Shown here: piece by piece, positions 1 through 12,827 of the stretch
How the letters are laid out: each line of letters starts with the position of its first letter
Numbering within the stretch: the first letter of the stretch is position 1
Assembly: GCA_020086605.1 (NCBI GenBank)
Contig: JACBWW010000015.1
Span: 26,130,373-26,194,372, forward strand
DNA length: 64,000 bases
Origin: Lanius collurio
Taxonomy: Eukaryota > Chordata > Aves > Passeriformes > Laniidae
Direction: 5' to 3'
Program-made: the position numbers and the translations under genes
Notes under the pieces: model-generated
Told to the model about the DNA's origin: nothing
What the model saw: the letters and a program-made list of their open reading frames with translations, nothing else
The model's database searches: none

Positions 1-3000
1 TTTGAATAGAAGAAAGATTTGTATTTGTTGTAAAAGAGAGCAGGAAGCATTTCCAAGATTTTTAGCCATAAAAGATCTTCACAGGGAGTATGAAAGATAT
101 TGACACAGGAGAATGATGGTGTGCCTTTGGGCATGAAAACTAAAACAGCTATGAAAATTGAATCACTTATAGTCTTGGAAAAGGTAACTTCACTGTGTTA
201 AAGGATTAATTTCCAGACCATAAGTAAGAATATCATCTCCAGTTTTGATAAAGTAGAAAATCTAAAAGGTTAAAAACTCCCAGATGTCTCCAAATCATCC
301 TCATATGGTGATCCCAAAGAGCTTTTCTATGCTCACTATATTCATATGAAGAGCAAGGAATTCCTTCTGCAGCAATACCTTGAACTTGAGGCCAGACATC
401 TGAACATATAAAAGCCCCAAACAGTCTCCTTTTTCACATTAAGTCAACTAAAATCTTAAATGTTCTAAATAAAGCCACTTTGAATGGAGAACTTAATGAT
501 TGATTTAGGGACTTTCAGAAAACTGCCTTAAATTTAGACCTATTATTTAGACATATATTTCAGTTAGCTGAAAATACCTATGGGTTTTTCAAGGACCTCA
601 GCTCTACTTAAATTTGTAGCCCTGCAATTTTTCCTAGTGGACCAGAGAAAATATAGAAGATCCCCACAGATTACTAATCCAAAGAAGGCATTTGAACATA
701 GAAACATCTTTAAACACTTTCTCTCAGTCACTGAATCATAGTGAAATATTTCCTTTCTGGGTGGAACCTCACAAGACAAAATATTTCAGAGTGTGGTCAG
801 TGCCAGTTCATGCTAGGTAGTGCAGATCCAAATTACTGGAGGGCATCATGGACGTGGTGAAGTACTTCTGCCTCTCAACTTCTAACGTGTCTTTTTGTTT
901 ATTGTCTGATATGTTCAACACTTGACAAAGTTAGGATCCATTTCCCCTCCATAATCATGTGGGAGTGTCAGGAATGAGGTCTCTGTCCTTGTGGAAGAGG
1001 ATGAAGGAGCAGCTGATTTTCCATTCACGCCATTCATTAAATGGGTAGCAAGCACAAGTGAATAGCTTTTCCACTCCTTCCTCTTTTCCTACTATGTATA
1101 TTTTTTTCCTGGATATCTCCTGGGAAGGCAGAGTCTGTGAAAGTGAATGAACTGAACTCAGAACACTCTGAGCTCTTCATTTTCCCATAGCAATGCTTGC
1201 TACTACAGTATTTTATGTGATGGGGGACTCTTTAACATAAATAAAAGGATAGTTTCTCACTCCATTAATATTCAGTATGTTTTCTGAATATTTTTAGCCC
1301 AAAAGGTCTGTAAGAAAGAAACTGTTGTGTTTTTAACATTGCCCCATCTTACTGATGTTTCAAGAACATGGGAAAAATTTTTTGTCTCTGATTTTGAAAA
1401 AGCTGGAATCAGTCTCCTTTCAAAAATCACAACCCCTAAATTAGTTGTCTAAAGATTTGAAGGAAATCTGGGTTCTAATAATACCCTGAAATCTTACTAT
1501 CTAATCACTGAAGCAGTGGGAAAGGTGAAGGATCCACTAATGACAGCTTCTGTTTTGCATTGATTTAATCAAACCAAACCATCTAAATTGACAGCTGTTG
1601 TTTCTCAAATTGGACTGGGGGCTGCATTGTTACAGCACAAATGTGAGTTTCTTGTACTTGGAGATCAGAGAGAAATCTCTGCTTGTATGGACAGGGAGCA
1701 GCTCAGCCCAGAATGTGGGAGAGCTGAGTTTACCAGTGTACTTGCAGCAAGTGGCCTGGATTTAGCTTTAGGAGATCTTCACGTCCATTGTTAAATGTAG
1801 ATTTAGGTGGTGCCATTTACAGGGATGCGAAGATACTTTCTGAGAAGGTGACATCGTGATGTGCTAAAACTGAGACACACCTATTGTGCTAGTTCTGAAA
1901 GAAGGTGGGATTTATTGCGGCATAAGAGCAAAGGGTGAGCTCCTTTGGTCCTTTTACTTCTCTTCATGTTTATCAAGTAGCAGATGTGATAAAAGAGGGA
2001 TTCAACATCCAGTCGGTATCATGGCTGTATCCAGGCAGGCAGCTGACCTGAGATTTTGAGAAATGTCTTGTTCTGCATGTATAAATATACCTCTCTTGGA
2101 TATATGTTGCTTACTTTTTATATTAAAATACTCTTTTCTTTAAAAAATACCTATATTGTGCTTTTTCTTTTGCAACAGATTGCAAGTTTTCATCCTACCA
2201 GCTGCTGAGCACTTCCAGCAATACTCTGGCTACTTCCAGTTTGGCTGTATGGCCATGGTATCTGAGGATTAAGTACCTTGGAGGAAAGAGTCCCATTCAT
2301 TTTGACACAGCCTTTTTCACTTTGTGCCTGAAAATTCTGTACCTATCTACCTGCTTGAGCTAATTAAGGAATATAGAAACAGTAGCAAAATGCAGTCAAA
2401 AACTGAACTAAATCCTACAAAGGTGGAACTGGACAATTTCTCAATGCAGCTTTGTGGCAGCACAGTTTAAGCTGTGATCTCATCCTAGATATAAAGCCAC
2501 TATGGAGTGCAGCAGGCAAATTCCAGGCCACTAGATTGCACCTAATTAATTTATGAGATTGCAATACTTCTGTCAAGTGCCAAGCTAAGTTTTCTGCTTG
2601 CACTTGCTATTGCCAGAGTTGGAGTACAGAGCAGGGTTAGGCAGCTGCTAAATAATTCATGTATGTAGTCTGTTTAAAAAATGCCTTCTGATAAATTTCC
2701 ATCTTTATTGACAATCCAAGGAGTCAATATACCTGTCTCACTTTGTATTGATAGCTGTAAGCTCCTGGATAATGCCATGCCTTCCTGAGCAGCCTGGAGT
2801 GCAGGGAACAAGAACACACTGGGCTGTCTCCCAGTATTCTTCTATATCATGCAGGCAATAAACTTGCTGGGAGCCTGACTGTTGCCTAAATTTTTTTCTG
2901 TATTGAAAATATTTAATTTAGGCTTTCTTTTCATGTTTGTTGATGGTTTTCATTTGTACTCTTTTCCACAAAAAAAAAAAACCCACACCGCTATCTTTGT

Positions 3001-4438
3001 GCATTTATGCTTTGGCTAGACAATATTTCTGTGTATCCTTTTTTGGTTTTATGTCTGCAAAGGTGAATACCACTGCTACGCAGTGCGATCTGGCAATTGC
3101 CATGAGAGCTGCAGACACTCATGGAGTTCACAGGAATTAAAGGATCCACCAGCTGCTGGATGATACTGGCAGGGATTCATGCAGCAGCTGCTGATGTCTG
3201 GGATAATGGGAGCCATTGCTATCTACTCCTGGATGTTCTGAACCCATCTCTACTTTTTCTCTTGCCAACCTGAGGCTGGCCAGTAGATAAAATACAATTG
3301 GTTGCGTGTTTCCTTTGCTTAATGGATGCTGAAGTGATTTCTACAAACACAGCCTGATTTAATTTATAGCAGAGAATCATTATGTGTTTTTTAATGGTAC
3401 TTCCTGTGTACAGATTTTTTTTTCTAGGAGCCCAAACTGAATAAAAAGTATACTACTCTGTATTGTGCACGCTTCTGATTTTATGTGAGTGCTTCCATTG
3501 GCTGTACTGGATTTCTAAAAAAATTATCTCCAAACCCTAAATAACAAGTGCAGAAAATTAGGGGTCATTTTTCCAAAGGAGTTGCAATCTGGATTGCATT
3601 CTTCACAATTTCAAATAAAGTACACTAAATACAGATATGCATGACTAGGAGCAGCCATTGCCTCCTGCATTTTCAGAGTGAGTGCTTACTATTCTGGAGT
3701 CGCAAAAGAAACAAAACTATTTTGTAAACTTTCTTGTCTTCATAGTCTTCTAAACACCTAAAAAATGTACTTTGGATTAAATTTGCCAAGACATAAACCG
3801 TGCACTGAAAGGTATTAAGAATTTGATGAATATGTATTTCCAAACACTTTTAAAAGTCCATCCATTTTTCTTGCCACACTTTAGTCCCAAGTGACCACTG
3901 GTTTACATGAATGCTCATTCTGAAAAGAGATGCAGGAATGTGAGATTAGCAGCAGGAGTCTAAAGGAGACAAACAAAACAGCTGCCTTACTAGCTTAATA
4001 AATTTATGCATATATGGGAAAAAGGTGGATATTTTGAGGAGAAGATGCTTTTTAACAGGCACTAACAAGGGAAAAAGAATCTGTTGTCTTCTCTGCTGTT
4101 CACAGTGTTCTTCTGTGCCATTTTCCCCCAAATTTCAGGTAATCATGTAGAAGCAGACACTTACAATTAGTAATAAGGTTGAATCAAAAGATCTACAGTA
4201 TGCTTTTGTTACTCACTCACTCAAATATGTAGCACTAATGATGAGGCAGATAAAAAGACTTTTTGGTCAGGCCCTACAGCTGGGTTTTATTTTTTTTTCC
4301 TTTGGGCTGTATTTTGTGTGTCATGTATTACTTTCCTCCTAGCATATAATATTTATACACCTTTAATTCTTGCAAAATGTGAGTCTTTATGACCTGTGGG
4401 GCTTTATCTGTTCCTGTATCCTTTTACATACAATAAAG

Positions 4439-4462
4439 TTTAGAGGGTAATTTAGAGGGTAA
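4439..4462. repeat. Tandem duplication, 2 x 12 bp
   Basis: The unit TTTAGAGGGTAA occurs twice head to tail without mismatch. It is short and looks like a replication-slippage duplication in non-coding DNA. Confidence 0.8.
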
Positions 4463-5476
4463 TACTCTGTATAATATATTTCTTAGATGATAGTACTTCT
4501 TAAAGAGTGTTGAGTGCAGAGTTGCCGGCCAAAGACTCCACACAGTCAGTCTGGATGGCGCAGGGTTCACTGTTAATGAACTGCCCCAGTTCAGTTGAAA
4601 AAAAAAAAAAAGAAAATAAATGAAGGATAGTTTGAGTTATTTAGACAGTGTTATACAGGACTACAGGCTAAACAATCCATTGAAATTTAACATCTTTCTG
4701 TGTAATAAGTCCAGGTTGATGAAAAAATGCAAAAGAAGTCTTTCCTCTCAATATTTTTTTGATAGCCTGAATAATTTTACAGATAGATTTCTGAAAGACA
4801 CCAGCTTCTTAGCTGGGGTACTCATGCAGCATAGAGCAGATGGTCATAATTCTGAAACTCATAATGAGCAGACAACCAAATTAGCTAGAATCAAATGCTG
4901 TTTGCAAGTAGGAGACCAAGGCATGGAAAAAACAATACACTATAGTAGCATATATAATGCTGTACTATACTGCTACAGTACTATTCTGCACTACAAAGCT
5001 AGAACTATGCAGTGTAGCCCACAGTTTAAAATGAAATTATTCCAATTTCTGATTCTCTAAACAAAGGAATTCTGTCAAATAATGCAGAAAAGTTCATCTT
5101 GCAGTTTTTGCTCTTATTAAAAACAGACTGTGCAGGTGTCAGTGCTGATACACTCTAGGTTGGCTGTGGTGCAATTCCTTCAGTACATTAACATAATAAG
5201 AGCAGAAGAAAAGATAGACATGATAATTGTTGTGCTTTTTCTTCTCTGTTCTCCTTTCTTGTTTTTTTAAGTCTTGGTATATTTAGAAGACATAGAAAAT
5301 GCAAACCACTACAGTAATTGCAACTGTAATTTAAAAACGAAATTTGGTTGTGAGTTTGTGGATATATTACCAGATATGAGAGAATGACAAAGCTGTTTCA
5401 ACCTAAGTTGTAAGGATGAATAGCTTCTGACCCTTCTTTGATAGTTTTTACCACTGTACTTTTTTCCCTTTTATTC

Positions 5477-5494
5477 TTTTTTTTTTTTTTTTTT
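5477..5494. repeat. Poly(T) run
   Basis: Eighteen consecutive T. No LINE or SINE body can be recognised directly beside it, so it is called only as a simple repeat. Confidence 0.85.
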
Positions 5495-6400
5495 GGCTAA
5501 AGAATGCCTCATTTTCTACTGGACTTTAAAAACTTGCTCAATGCCTCATTAACTCTGTACAGGCTGTATTTGAAGAGAAAGTTAACAACTTGAAACAAAA
5601 TGACAAATGTATCAGTCACACTTTCCCATTCTGTATACTAGCAGGGAGAAAAGGAGATTATTTCCTAGGCTTACAATTAAAATTAATGAGGTGCTATAAA
5701 CTGAAATATGTGCTTCAAGATGAAAAGTGGTAGATTACAATCAATTTTTATGTGTGTATGAAGATTATAATGAATCCATTAGATTGCTTTTATATTCATG
5801 TCATTAATGGTTTCTCTGCTTTGCTTGGCATTTTAAACTCACATAAGAGATTCAGTACCTTGTACACCACAAATATTAATTCCTGAGGAAGGAGGAATCA
5901 ATATTTCACCTTCCATTTAATTGAAATTAAAGCAAAAGCTTCCCGGTCATAATTTTGAGGATATCTTTGAGAAACTCTGAAACAGATTTGTCTTAATTTA
6001 GGGGATTTATGTCCAGGAAGCTACCATGCAAGGAATTCAGTGAATTTGCAGTATCTACGGTTCATCCTACTAACTTCCTTTGGAAACAGTCTTGGACTAA
6101 GGTAAGTCTTAAGTTGGTCCTTATTTCCAAGCCAAAGTTGATTGTATACACATGGTGACTATAAGGCTGATGGTGTGCTCTAATCCTTTCTCCATTTCAT
6201 TCTGGGTTGATTGATCACGGCCACTGCCACTTTTAGCAAAGTTTCTATAAATTAATGTGTGGATTGATTAATTCATGGGTGATTTTGTGTGGTTTAGCCT
6301 TGTTTTCATTGAAAAAAAAAAATGACAACAATTGAAATAATCTTTGAAGATCCACAAACAATAAATGGTCTCTCCTCAGCTTTCTTGGACAATATTACAT

Positions 6401-6460
6401 AATCACAGAATAACGGAGTTCAAAGGGACCTCTGGAGATCATCTTCATGCTGGTTCTTGA
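6401..6460 (-). mobile_element. CR1 LINE, 3' terminal stub
   Basis: Read on the plus strand the segment begins AATCACAGAATAACGGAG and continues with a phrase close to 'aagggacctctggagatcatct'. This is the reverse complement of the avian CR1 3' end. Similarity fades after about 60 bases, so only the very end of the element is recognisable, as expected from heavy 5' truncation plus decay. Confidence 0.65.
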
Positions 6461-7362
6461 TTTAATTGTTAAAGTGGAACACTTATCCTCTATCAAATTT
6501 CGTCCAATTGGAGCCCATACAAAGCAAATATGTGCTTATGAATGCTTTTCTAACAAAACCCTTCCCAAATGAAAGACTTGCAGGACTTCTCAATACCTTG
6601 GCACACTATGATAATGGCCTGCTTTAATCTACAACACTTGTCATTGACTTTATTTGGATTCTTAAAGAAAATTGCGCATTATGTCCTTTCCCAAGATGTT
6701 TAATTTTATTATAGTACACTAAATAGCCTGGACAACCACAGAAGTCACTCAAAGTAATAAAAACTGTGGCATGATCTATCCATAATGCACACTAAACTTG
6801 TGTAAGATAGATACCAGAGAATAGTAATTTCTCATTTGTAGCTCATCGCTGTAAAATATTTGTTATCTATTACTTCAGTGGGATTAAGGCTGCTTTTCTG
6901 CAACAGGATCTCATGTATTAAGCAAAAAAAGATAGAACCTCTTTGGGTTTAAAATAGCTTAAAATCAATGAAAATTGGTCAGTGCAATGTCATATAGGGC
7001 AAAGGGGAGGAAGCTCTGCATTAGTAACATCCTAAATTTTAACTACTCCCAAAATTGAACTACAGAAGTCTAACTGGCACTTCTATGTAATTGCTATTGT
7101 AAATTACATCTGAAAGATATATGGATCCTCCTAAAGATTCTTAATACACATAGTGCTAGTGAGTTTGAGCAGTAGTGTATGGGTATTATAAACAATAATT
7201 TTTTTCTAATTAGTCTTATTCCATATTAAGCCTTATCATCTGTGTCCTGCTCTTGATCATATGAGTGGAATGATATGGAAAAGCACATGGTCTTAAATAT
7301 TTTTTTTTTCATCTTCTGCAACTCTCTTTCCTTCTGTACACGATACTTACGTTTTCTATTAG
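6461..7362. other. Unique AT-rich non-coding stretch
   Basis: Nothing recognisable. No open frame with a domain and no repeat boundary is seen before the LTR that starts at 7368. Confidence 0.6.
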
Positions 7363-7367
7363 CAGAC

Positions 7368-8302
7368 TGTCTTGGTTTGAAAAGACAGATGTCTGTTAAG
7401 GAAGACAGGAGCCTCCCTTGAAGTGAAGGATGCAATCCCCTTCTCTCTGAATTATTATAATTTTGAAATTAAGGGGCTTTCAGGCAACAATATAAAGAAT
7501 AGGAATAACAGTTCTTTACTAAAATACAGATATATAAACAGGCCAACAAACAACAATAACTATAGTGGTGACAGCAAACAGAACCACAAACCCAGTGCCA
7601 GCCTCTCTCGGCTGTCAGGCGCCTTTCCCCTTTGGTGCAGTTCCAGTCACAGCCGGCAGGGGCGCTGGCGGCTCCCGGTGAGCAGGGCAGGTGCGATGGT
7701 TCCTCCGCGACTGCAGGGGGCGCTCTGGAGCGAGCTCGGAGAGCACGCAGCGATGGCGGCTTAGATCCCGGGAAAAGGGATGGAAGAAAGGCTTCACAAA
7801 CCTCCCTGGGCAGCTGATCCTGGGGTCTGTCTGGGCTCTCCTGTCCAGGCAGGCTGGAGCAGCAGTAGGAGCACAAATTCCGGGTGGCAGGCGAGATGTA
7901 TCGAGCTGCAGAGCTGTGGTAGGAATCCCGGGAGGTCTCGGCAGGCAGGACGGGCAGGGCTACAGAGTAGCGAAGGCTGAGGTAGCAGGGTCTGCAGCTC
8001 AGCTCCCAGTGAGGCAGGGAAGGACAGGTTTTGGATCCTGGGGTTTCTCCAGCAGAGAGGAAAAAACGGCAGGAAAACCCGCAGTGCTGGTGACAGTGGT
8101 CTCCCTGTCTCCGCACCAAGTCCCAAGTGCCCAGCACACGCCCAGGTGAGGACAGTAGCCCCAGATGGGCTCCTCCCCTCCGTGGCCAGTTCTTTTGTTT
8201 CTCCCAAGTACCCAGCCATTTGTTGTCTCGGTAACATACTATGGGAGAAAATTCCTCAATAGGAAAAGAAAAAAAAACAAGGAAACTCCCAAAACCCCAA
8301 CA
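7368..8302 (-). mobile_element. Solo LTR (endogenous retrovirus, ERVL-like by TSD), GC-rich
   Basis: On the plus strand the element begins TGTCTTGGTTTGAAAAGACA and ends CCCCAACA, so in sense orientation (minus) it starts TGTTGGGG and ends CCAAGACA, the TG...CA termini of an LTR. The 5-bp sequence CAGAC lies on both sides (7363-7367 and 8303-8307), a perfect target-site duplication. The length is 935 bp. I recognise the terminal part as a common passerine LTR. The centre is GC-rich and rich in CpG, unlike the flanks. No internal retroviral region follows, so it is a solo LTR left by LTR-LTR recombination. In the sense direction AGTAAA near 7516-7521 (TTTACT on the plus strand) is the best poly(A)-signal candidate. 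Five-base TSDs fit ERVL-type integrases; this class call is inference. Confidence 0.88.
7469..8137 (-). other. 222-codon open frame inside LTR, probably not a gene
   Basis: The sense strand of the GC-rich LTR stays open for 222 codons from an ATG. The predicted product is rich in Ser, Pro, Cys, Leu and Arg, with no domain, signal or motif I recognise, and other frames in the same block are open for 60-150 codons too. High GC lowers stop frequency, so chance is the leading explanation. It lies wholly within the LTR, where no family gene is expected. Confidence 0.3.
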
Positions 8303-8307
8303 CAGAC

Positions 8308-11063
8308 ACAGGGATTGTGTTTACTTTTTTAAAGGAAAAGCTACAATTCTGACAAGGTTTATAAATATCTGGGCTGACTGACACAGAATATCTGGGCTGA
8401 CTGGGAAAACTGACCAGTTATAACATAGCTTATACAGTAGCCATGTCTACAAATTGGTTTTTTGTTTTCCACACCAATGGAAGCAAACAAGATTAGTTTT
8501 TCAAATGGTTCCTTCTAATATTTTATTGTGATAGTTTTTGCCTTTCTGCCATTGTGAGTCTTTTACCACTGTGAGTCTTGTACTACCATAAGTTGCTGCC
8601 TTCAAACTCTTTTGTAAGTTGCTTGTCCAGATTCTCTCTAATTTCCTTTCCCATGGTATCTGCTAAATTTTGTAATGGGGCATTTTATTCTTTTCTGTAA
8701 CGGGTAGACAGGATGCTTATAGCAATTAGGAGGAGCACTGTTCCATCAGGCATATTGGATTAGATATTGATCATATTTACACAGATGTAAAATTGGAACT
8801 ATGCCTATCAGTGGATGGGAATCAGCACCTCACTTGTAAGTGTAGGTCAGGAATAGAATATAAAAAATAGTGATATTTAACATTAACAAAAACAACTGCT
8901 AGGTATATGACCACCAGATTGTGTTTCTACTATGTAGATAGAAAAGTTAAAGACTAAAACAGTGCTAAGTCTTCTTAGTTTGAAGAAAAGGTGTGCAAAG
9001 CACTGGGAAATTAAGCTTAGTTCCCTGCAGTGCTTTTAAAAAAAATCACTGTTAAGATTTAATTATGTCTACTCTCTAACCTTTGAGCATTAAGTAGTGA
9101 ACAGGGTTAGTAGTATGGAAAACAGTCATTTTAGGCTGGGAACTAATTTTGAAACTGTAAATTAAGATTCAGTTTAATATTTCCAGTCATCTGACCTGCA
9201 AACTAAATAGAAGAGTCAAAATATAAAGCAAAAGAGAGTTTTAAAGGATATGTCAGCTGTTCCTTGGCATTCGGTGTAAGAGAATTACTGTACAAGAATG
9301 TGAACAGTATTTCAAAAGTTAATGGAAGTGGGATTTGTGTAGCCATAACTGATTCTTCTACAACAGGTGAGAAAAAAAGACTATTTGGACAAAGAATTTT
9401 TAAGTCCTTTTGCGTTTGTATCTTTCTATCTGACTGGAAAGAAAACACTAGTATCTCTTTTGATTTAAATTACTAATTTCTTGGAAGAGTCCAAAATTTA
9501 TCAAAGAAAAAAGAAATCAGAATAAGAATGAGCTATCAGAATGAGTGAAATAAGGACAAATACAGGCTGAAAAGAGACAGAAGCCCTATGGAGCAAGATG
9601 TGAGGATGTTGGTGGATGAGAAGGTTTGGTTTGTCCAGCCTGGAGAAGGGAGATCTTATAGGAGTTTTGAAAATGTGTATGACGGTATATGAAAATGTAT
9701 CTTTCATGGCATAACAAAGTGCTTTATATTAGCAACACACTTTAGGTTAAATGTTTGGGGTTTACTGCCTTTTTCCCTTTTTACACACACGTGCACATGC
9801 CTGCAAATGCACATATTTATGGCTCAACTTTATCTTATCGAGTTGAACTGTAGGTCCTTTTTTTTCTTTTAAATATTACTAGGATTAATTAAATTTCTTT
9901 AAACAAGGAAAGAAACTCAGAAAAGAGAATCATTCTGTTATCACAACATCTGTGATTTAAATTTATAGCATTAAAAGAAAAATAAAAAATAGTGGTCATG
10001 TTACATGTTGAATATAATACAACTCTCCTTGCACTATATGAATTCACACTGACCCAAAAATTAAATTAAAAAACAATAGTAGGATTGATATTCTTGTTGG
10101 CTATCAGTAAGACATGGGGAACCTAGAAAATAAACATTTTTTCCTAGAAAATAACCTCAAATAAAGCCCTATTACAATAGCTGTATAAACATTAGTCTTC
10201 CTACTCATTTTAATTCGCAATTTAATTTATCTAGACTCTGATATCCCAGTACCAGCGAGCAGGTTGCAGTTGTCTCTGCTGAGTAGTGTTGGCCAGGACT
10301 CTGCATGCATGAAACACCTTTTTGGTTTGGAGGGGCAGAACCAAAATCTTTTAAAGACAGGGACTTTGTGACCAAAACTGAAAAGTGCTCTAAGAACTTT
10401 AATGGACACTACCCAGCTTAGAACATAACTTCCTTAGTATTTCCAGTGTCTCAGTTTAGTAGGATGTGTCCCTGAGGACTTAACTTGATTTATGATTTTG
10501 GCTATAACTGCATCAATATGGCCTAGCTCTAAAAGACAATGAATGTCAAGCAATGCAGGCAACAGAAATAAGCTTTTGCTGCAAAGAAGGTACTCCATAA
10601 CTATTCTCTTTTCTATGTTTGCATCTTCCTGAAGTACACATGAAATTAGGAGTTGGCAGGCAATCTACTCAGTATCTTAAATCTGTTTGTCAGTCTACCT
10701 AGGTACTGGAATGGTGTATTTGGAGTTGTGGTGCTTTAATTCAGCAGTGTTTTCAGTTTCAACTCAAATTTTTTTGGGACACAGCAAGGGACAGAATATT
10801 CCTTCAAGCCCTTGCAATTTATGAATGCAATTCTCTCTTCTTGGTAGGCTATGACTTTCTATCAAAGAATATGACACCTCTTATCTCTGTGATGCCTACA
10901 CAATGTCATTTGGGGAACACTTCTCTCCTCTAAAGCTAAAACATTCCTGGTACCTTTATCCCATTTATGTCCTAGTTTATGTAACATATAGTAAAATGGA
11001 TAAAATTGAATTAACCATCACTCAGTGGGTGGTGGCAATTCTAAACCAGTCCCTTCATCTTTC
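8308..11063. other. Unique non-coding stretch
   Basis: No gene is seen. Just right of the LTR, a 17-bp sequence (AATATCTGGGCTGACTG) occurs at 8364-8380 and again at 8387-8403, separated by six bases. The rest is AT-rich DNA with short chance open frames. A weak CR1-like phrase near 9620-9670 was judged insufficient. Confidence 0.6.
8364..8403. repeat. Direct repeat, 2 x 17 bp with 6-bp spacer
   Basis: Two identical 17-bp copies are separated by ACACAG. The pair lies outside the neighbouring LTR and its TSD, so it is an independent local duplication. Confidence 0.8.
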
Positions 11064-11645
11064 TGTCATGATTTAACCCCAGCCAGCAACCAAGCACCAC
11101 ACAGTTGCTTGTTTACTCTCACAACAGTAAGATCAGAGAGCGAACTAGAAAGGTAAAAGCTAAAACAGTTGTGGGTTGATATAAAGACACAATTTAAAAG
11201 GTAAAGAAAAAGCCACGAATGGAAGCAAAGCAAAACAAGGAAATCATTCACTTCTTCCCATGGACATGCAGGTGTTCAGCCACCTGCAGGACACGTCACA
11301 TGTAATGGTTACTTGAGGAGACAAATGCCATAATTCCAAATGTCCTTTCCTTCCTCCTTCTTCCCCTCAGTTTATATACTGAGCATGATGTCAGGTGGTC
11401 CGGAATATCCCTTGGGTCACTTGGGGACAGCTGTCCAGGTTGTGTCACCTCCCAATGTCCCATTCATCTTCAAATTCCTTGCCAGCGTGACAGTACAAAG
11501 TGCAGAAAAAGCCTTGTCTCTGTGCAAGTCCAGCTCAGCAATAACAAAAACATCTCTGTATTATCATCACTGTGTTCAGCACAAATCCAAAACACAGCCC
11601 CTAATAGCCTTGTGAAAAAAACTAACTACCTCAGCCAATTTCACA
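11064..11645 (-). mobile_element. Solo LTR, old copy of the family at 30870-32207
   Basis: On the plus strand the copy runs from TGTCATGATTTAACCCCAGC to GCCAATTTCACA. The phrase 'gtgttcagcacaaatccaaa' near its right end and the opening 'atttaaccccagccagcaa' match, in reverse complement, the two ends of the LTR at 30870-32207. In sense (minus) orientation a TATATAAA-type box is visible near 11372-11380. The length of about 582 bp agrees with the 576 bp computed for the other copy. I find no matching target-site duplication, the sequence is more eroded, and no internal region adjoins it, so it looks like an older solo LTR. The right boundary is uncertain by a few bases. Confidence 0.78.
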
Positions 11646-12087
11646 TAAGTAATTTCATTCACCTGTGACTTACCTGTGAGGTGCAACCATCAGCACCTCA
11701 ACATTGCCAAGTTAAAAGTAGCTTGGTCTCTGTTGCTGTTATCCTCAACATTGTCTGCCCAAGCAGGATAGCATCACATAACCTGGTTAGGTGCCCAGTA
11801 AAATAATGCAATTTGACAGAATGCACCATTGAGGGGGTGGATTGACTGATTTCTGTTGGTGCAGCTGTTGGGCAGGCAACCTGAATTGTGATGGGTTATT
11901 TGAGGAGATAAAGGACTGACTAAAAGAGGGTAAGTATAACTATGGGAGTCACATGTCTCAATTATCCAGTAATCTCCCAGCCCTAAACATAGACTGGAGG
12001 GTTCATATGATTTCATGTGCCTTTCTGACATTTTTTTGGCTCTGTTTTTTAACACGTTTTGTACCTGTTTTGTCTGTTTGGTGTAGA
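11646..12087. other. Spacer between two LTRs
   Basis: Unique sequence with no recognised feature. A minus-strand open frame (11774-12055, 93 codons) shows no domain and is taken as chance. Confidence 0.55.
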
Positions 12088-12440
12088 GATGGTGTCATAT
12101 ATGAAATTTGAAAGTTGGTCTTTGCATATAAAGTGTTGTTAAGTGTTTTTAATCAATTCCCAGTCAATTACCCTGGTTAATAAAGTTTTGAACTCTTTTT
12201 TAATGACCCATCAGCCCAGATACTTATTACCCAAGTTTTTATTAAAGGATTATCCAGTTTCCAGTTCAAAATCCCTCTTTTGAATGGATTTTCCAAGTTG
12301 TTAGTTCCCACTTTAAATACAAATAATGTTCTGAAGATTTTATGGCAAGTTTCATATTTTTACATCATTGTTGAATGATCCAAGAATGTTTAAATGATTG
12401 TTTTGTATTTTTACCAGTACGTTTTATGCTTTTACAAATG

Positions 12441-12827
12441 ATTTTAAACATCCAACCTAACCTTCGAATAGGCTCAGAAACCCCGGTTCCTAACTGCCCC
12501 GGACTATTTTTAGCTCCTGACAGTTACCCTGCAACTCGGCTCCATAGCAACCTGAATTTCAATGAGAGGACTTTCCCACCTTTGGAAAAGAGTAACATCA
12601 CCGTCTGGACAACAGCGAGCCATTGGCAGACTGAGATTATCTCACCTCTGTACCCCACCTATCACCATGCACCATATGGGCGGGCTGTGGGAGGAACAGG
12701 ACAGAGGTCAGGCATTATAAAATCAGGTGCACAGAGCCAGGATGGGGGTCTGCAGAATGGAACTAGCCAGAGGCAGAGGTCAGTGCTGAGTATAGGCCAG
12801 CTTCCACAAGAAGCCAATCATAAATAA
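12441..12827 (+). other. Open frame within LTR copy 1, shared with copy 2
   Basis: An uninterrupted frame runs through the U3 part of the LTR and across the TATA box; the full open frame with its ATG begins at 12375. From about 12441 the translation can be followed in the same frame in the copy at 62462-63423, with many conserved residues (for example around LNFNE, LEKSNIT, PTYHH and PYGRAVGG). Here it ends at TAA (12825-12827), where the other copy has one extra A and reads on. No known domain is recognised. It could be a true LTR-encoded peptide or simply a frame kept open by chance in two copies. Confidence 0.35.
12716..12722 (+). promoter_or_regulatory. LTR TATA box (copy 1)
   Basis: TATAAAA about 280 bases upstream of the AATAAA signal, in the position of a U3 core promoter. 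The same site is kept in the inverted copy at 62792-62798. Confidence 0.75.

Larger units (their letters stand above)
1..6400. other. Unique AT-rich non-coding stretch
   Basis: I see no gene here. The stretch is AT-rich with frequent stops in all frames. The longest open frame is 4620-5060 on the plus strand (146 codons); it is AT-driven, has no domain I recognise and no splice or promoter context, and I treat it as chance. Small local structures are a perfect 2 x 12-bp tandem repeat at 4439-4462, an A14 run at 4598-4611 and a T18 run at 5477-5494. Confidence 0.7.

Noticed and set aside
4620..5060. 146-codon open frame on the plus strand as a possible gene
   Set aside because: No domain, AT-rich codons, no nearby splice or promoter context and no paralogue in the window; chance is sufficient.
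9540..9720. Possible CR1 fragment ('ttgtccagcctggagaaggg')
   Set aside because: Only about 25 bases resemble the CR1 phrase 'tttagcctggagaagag'; the flanks do not continue the match.
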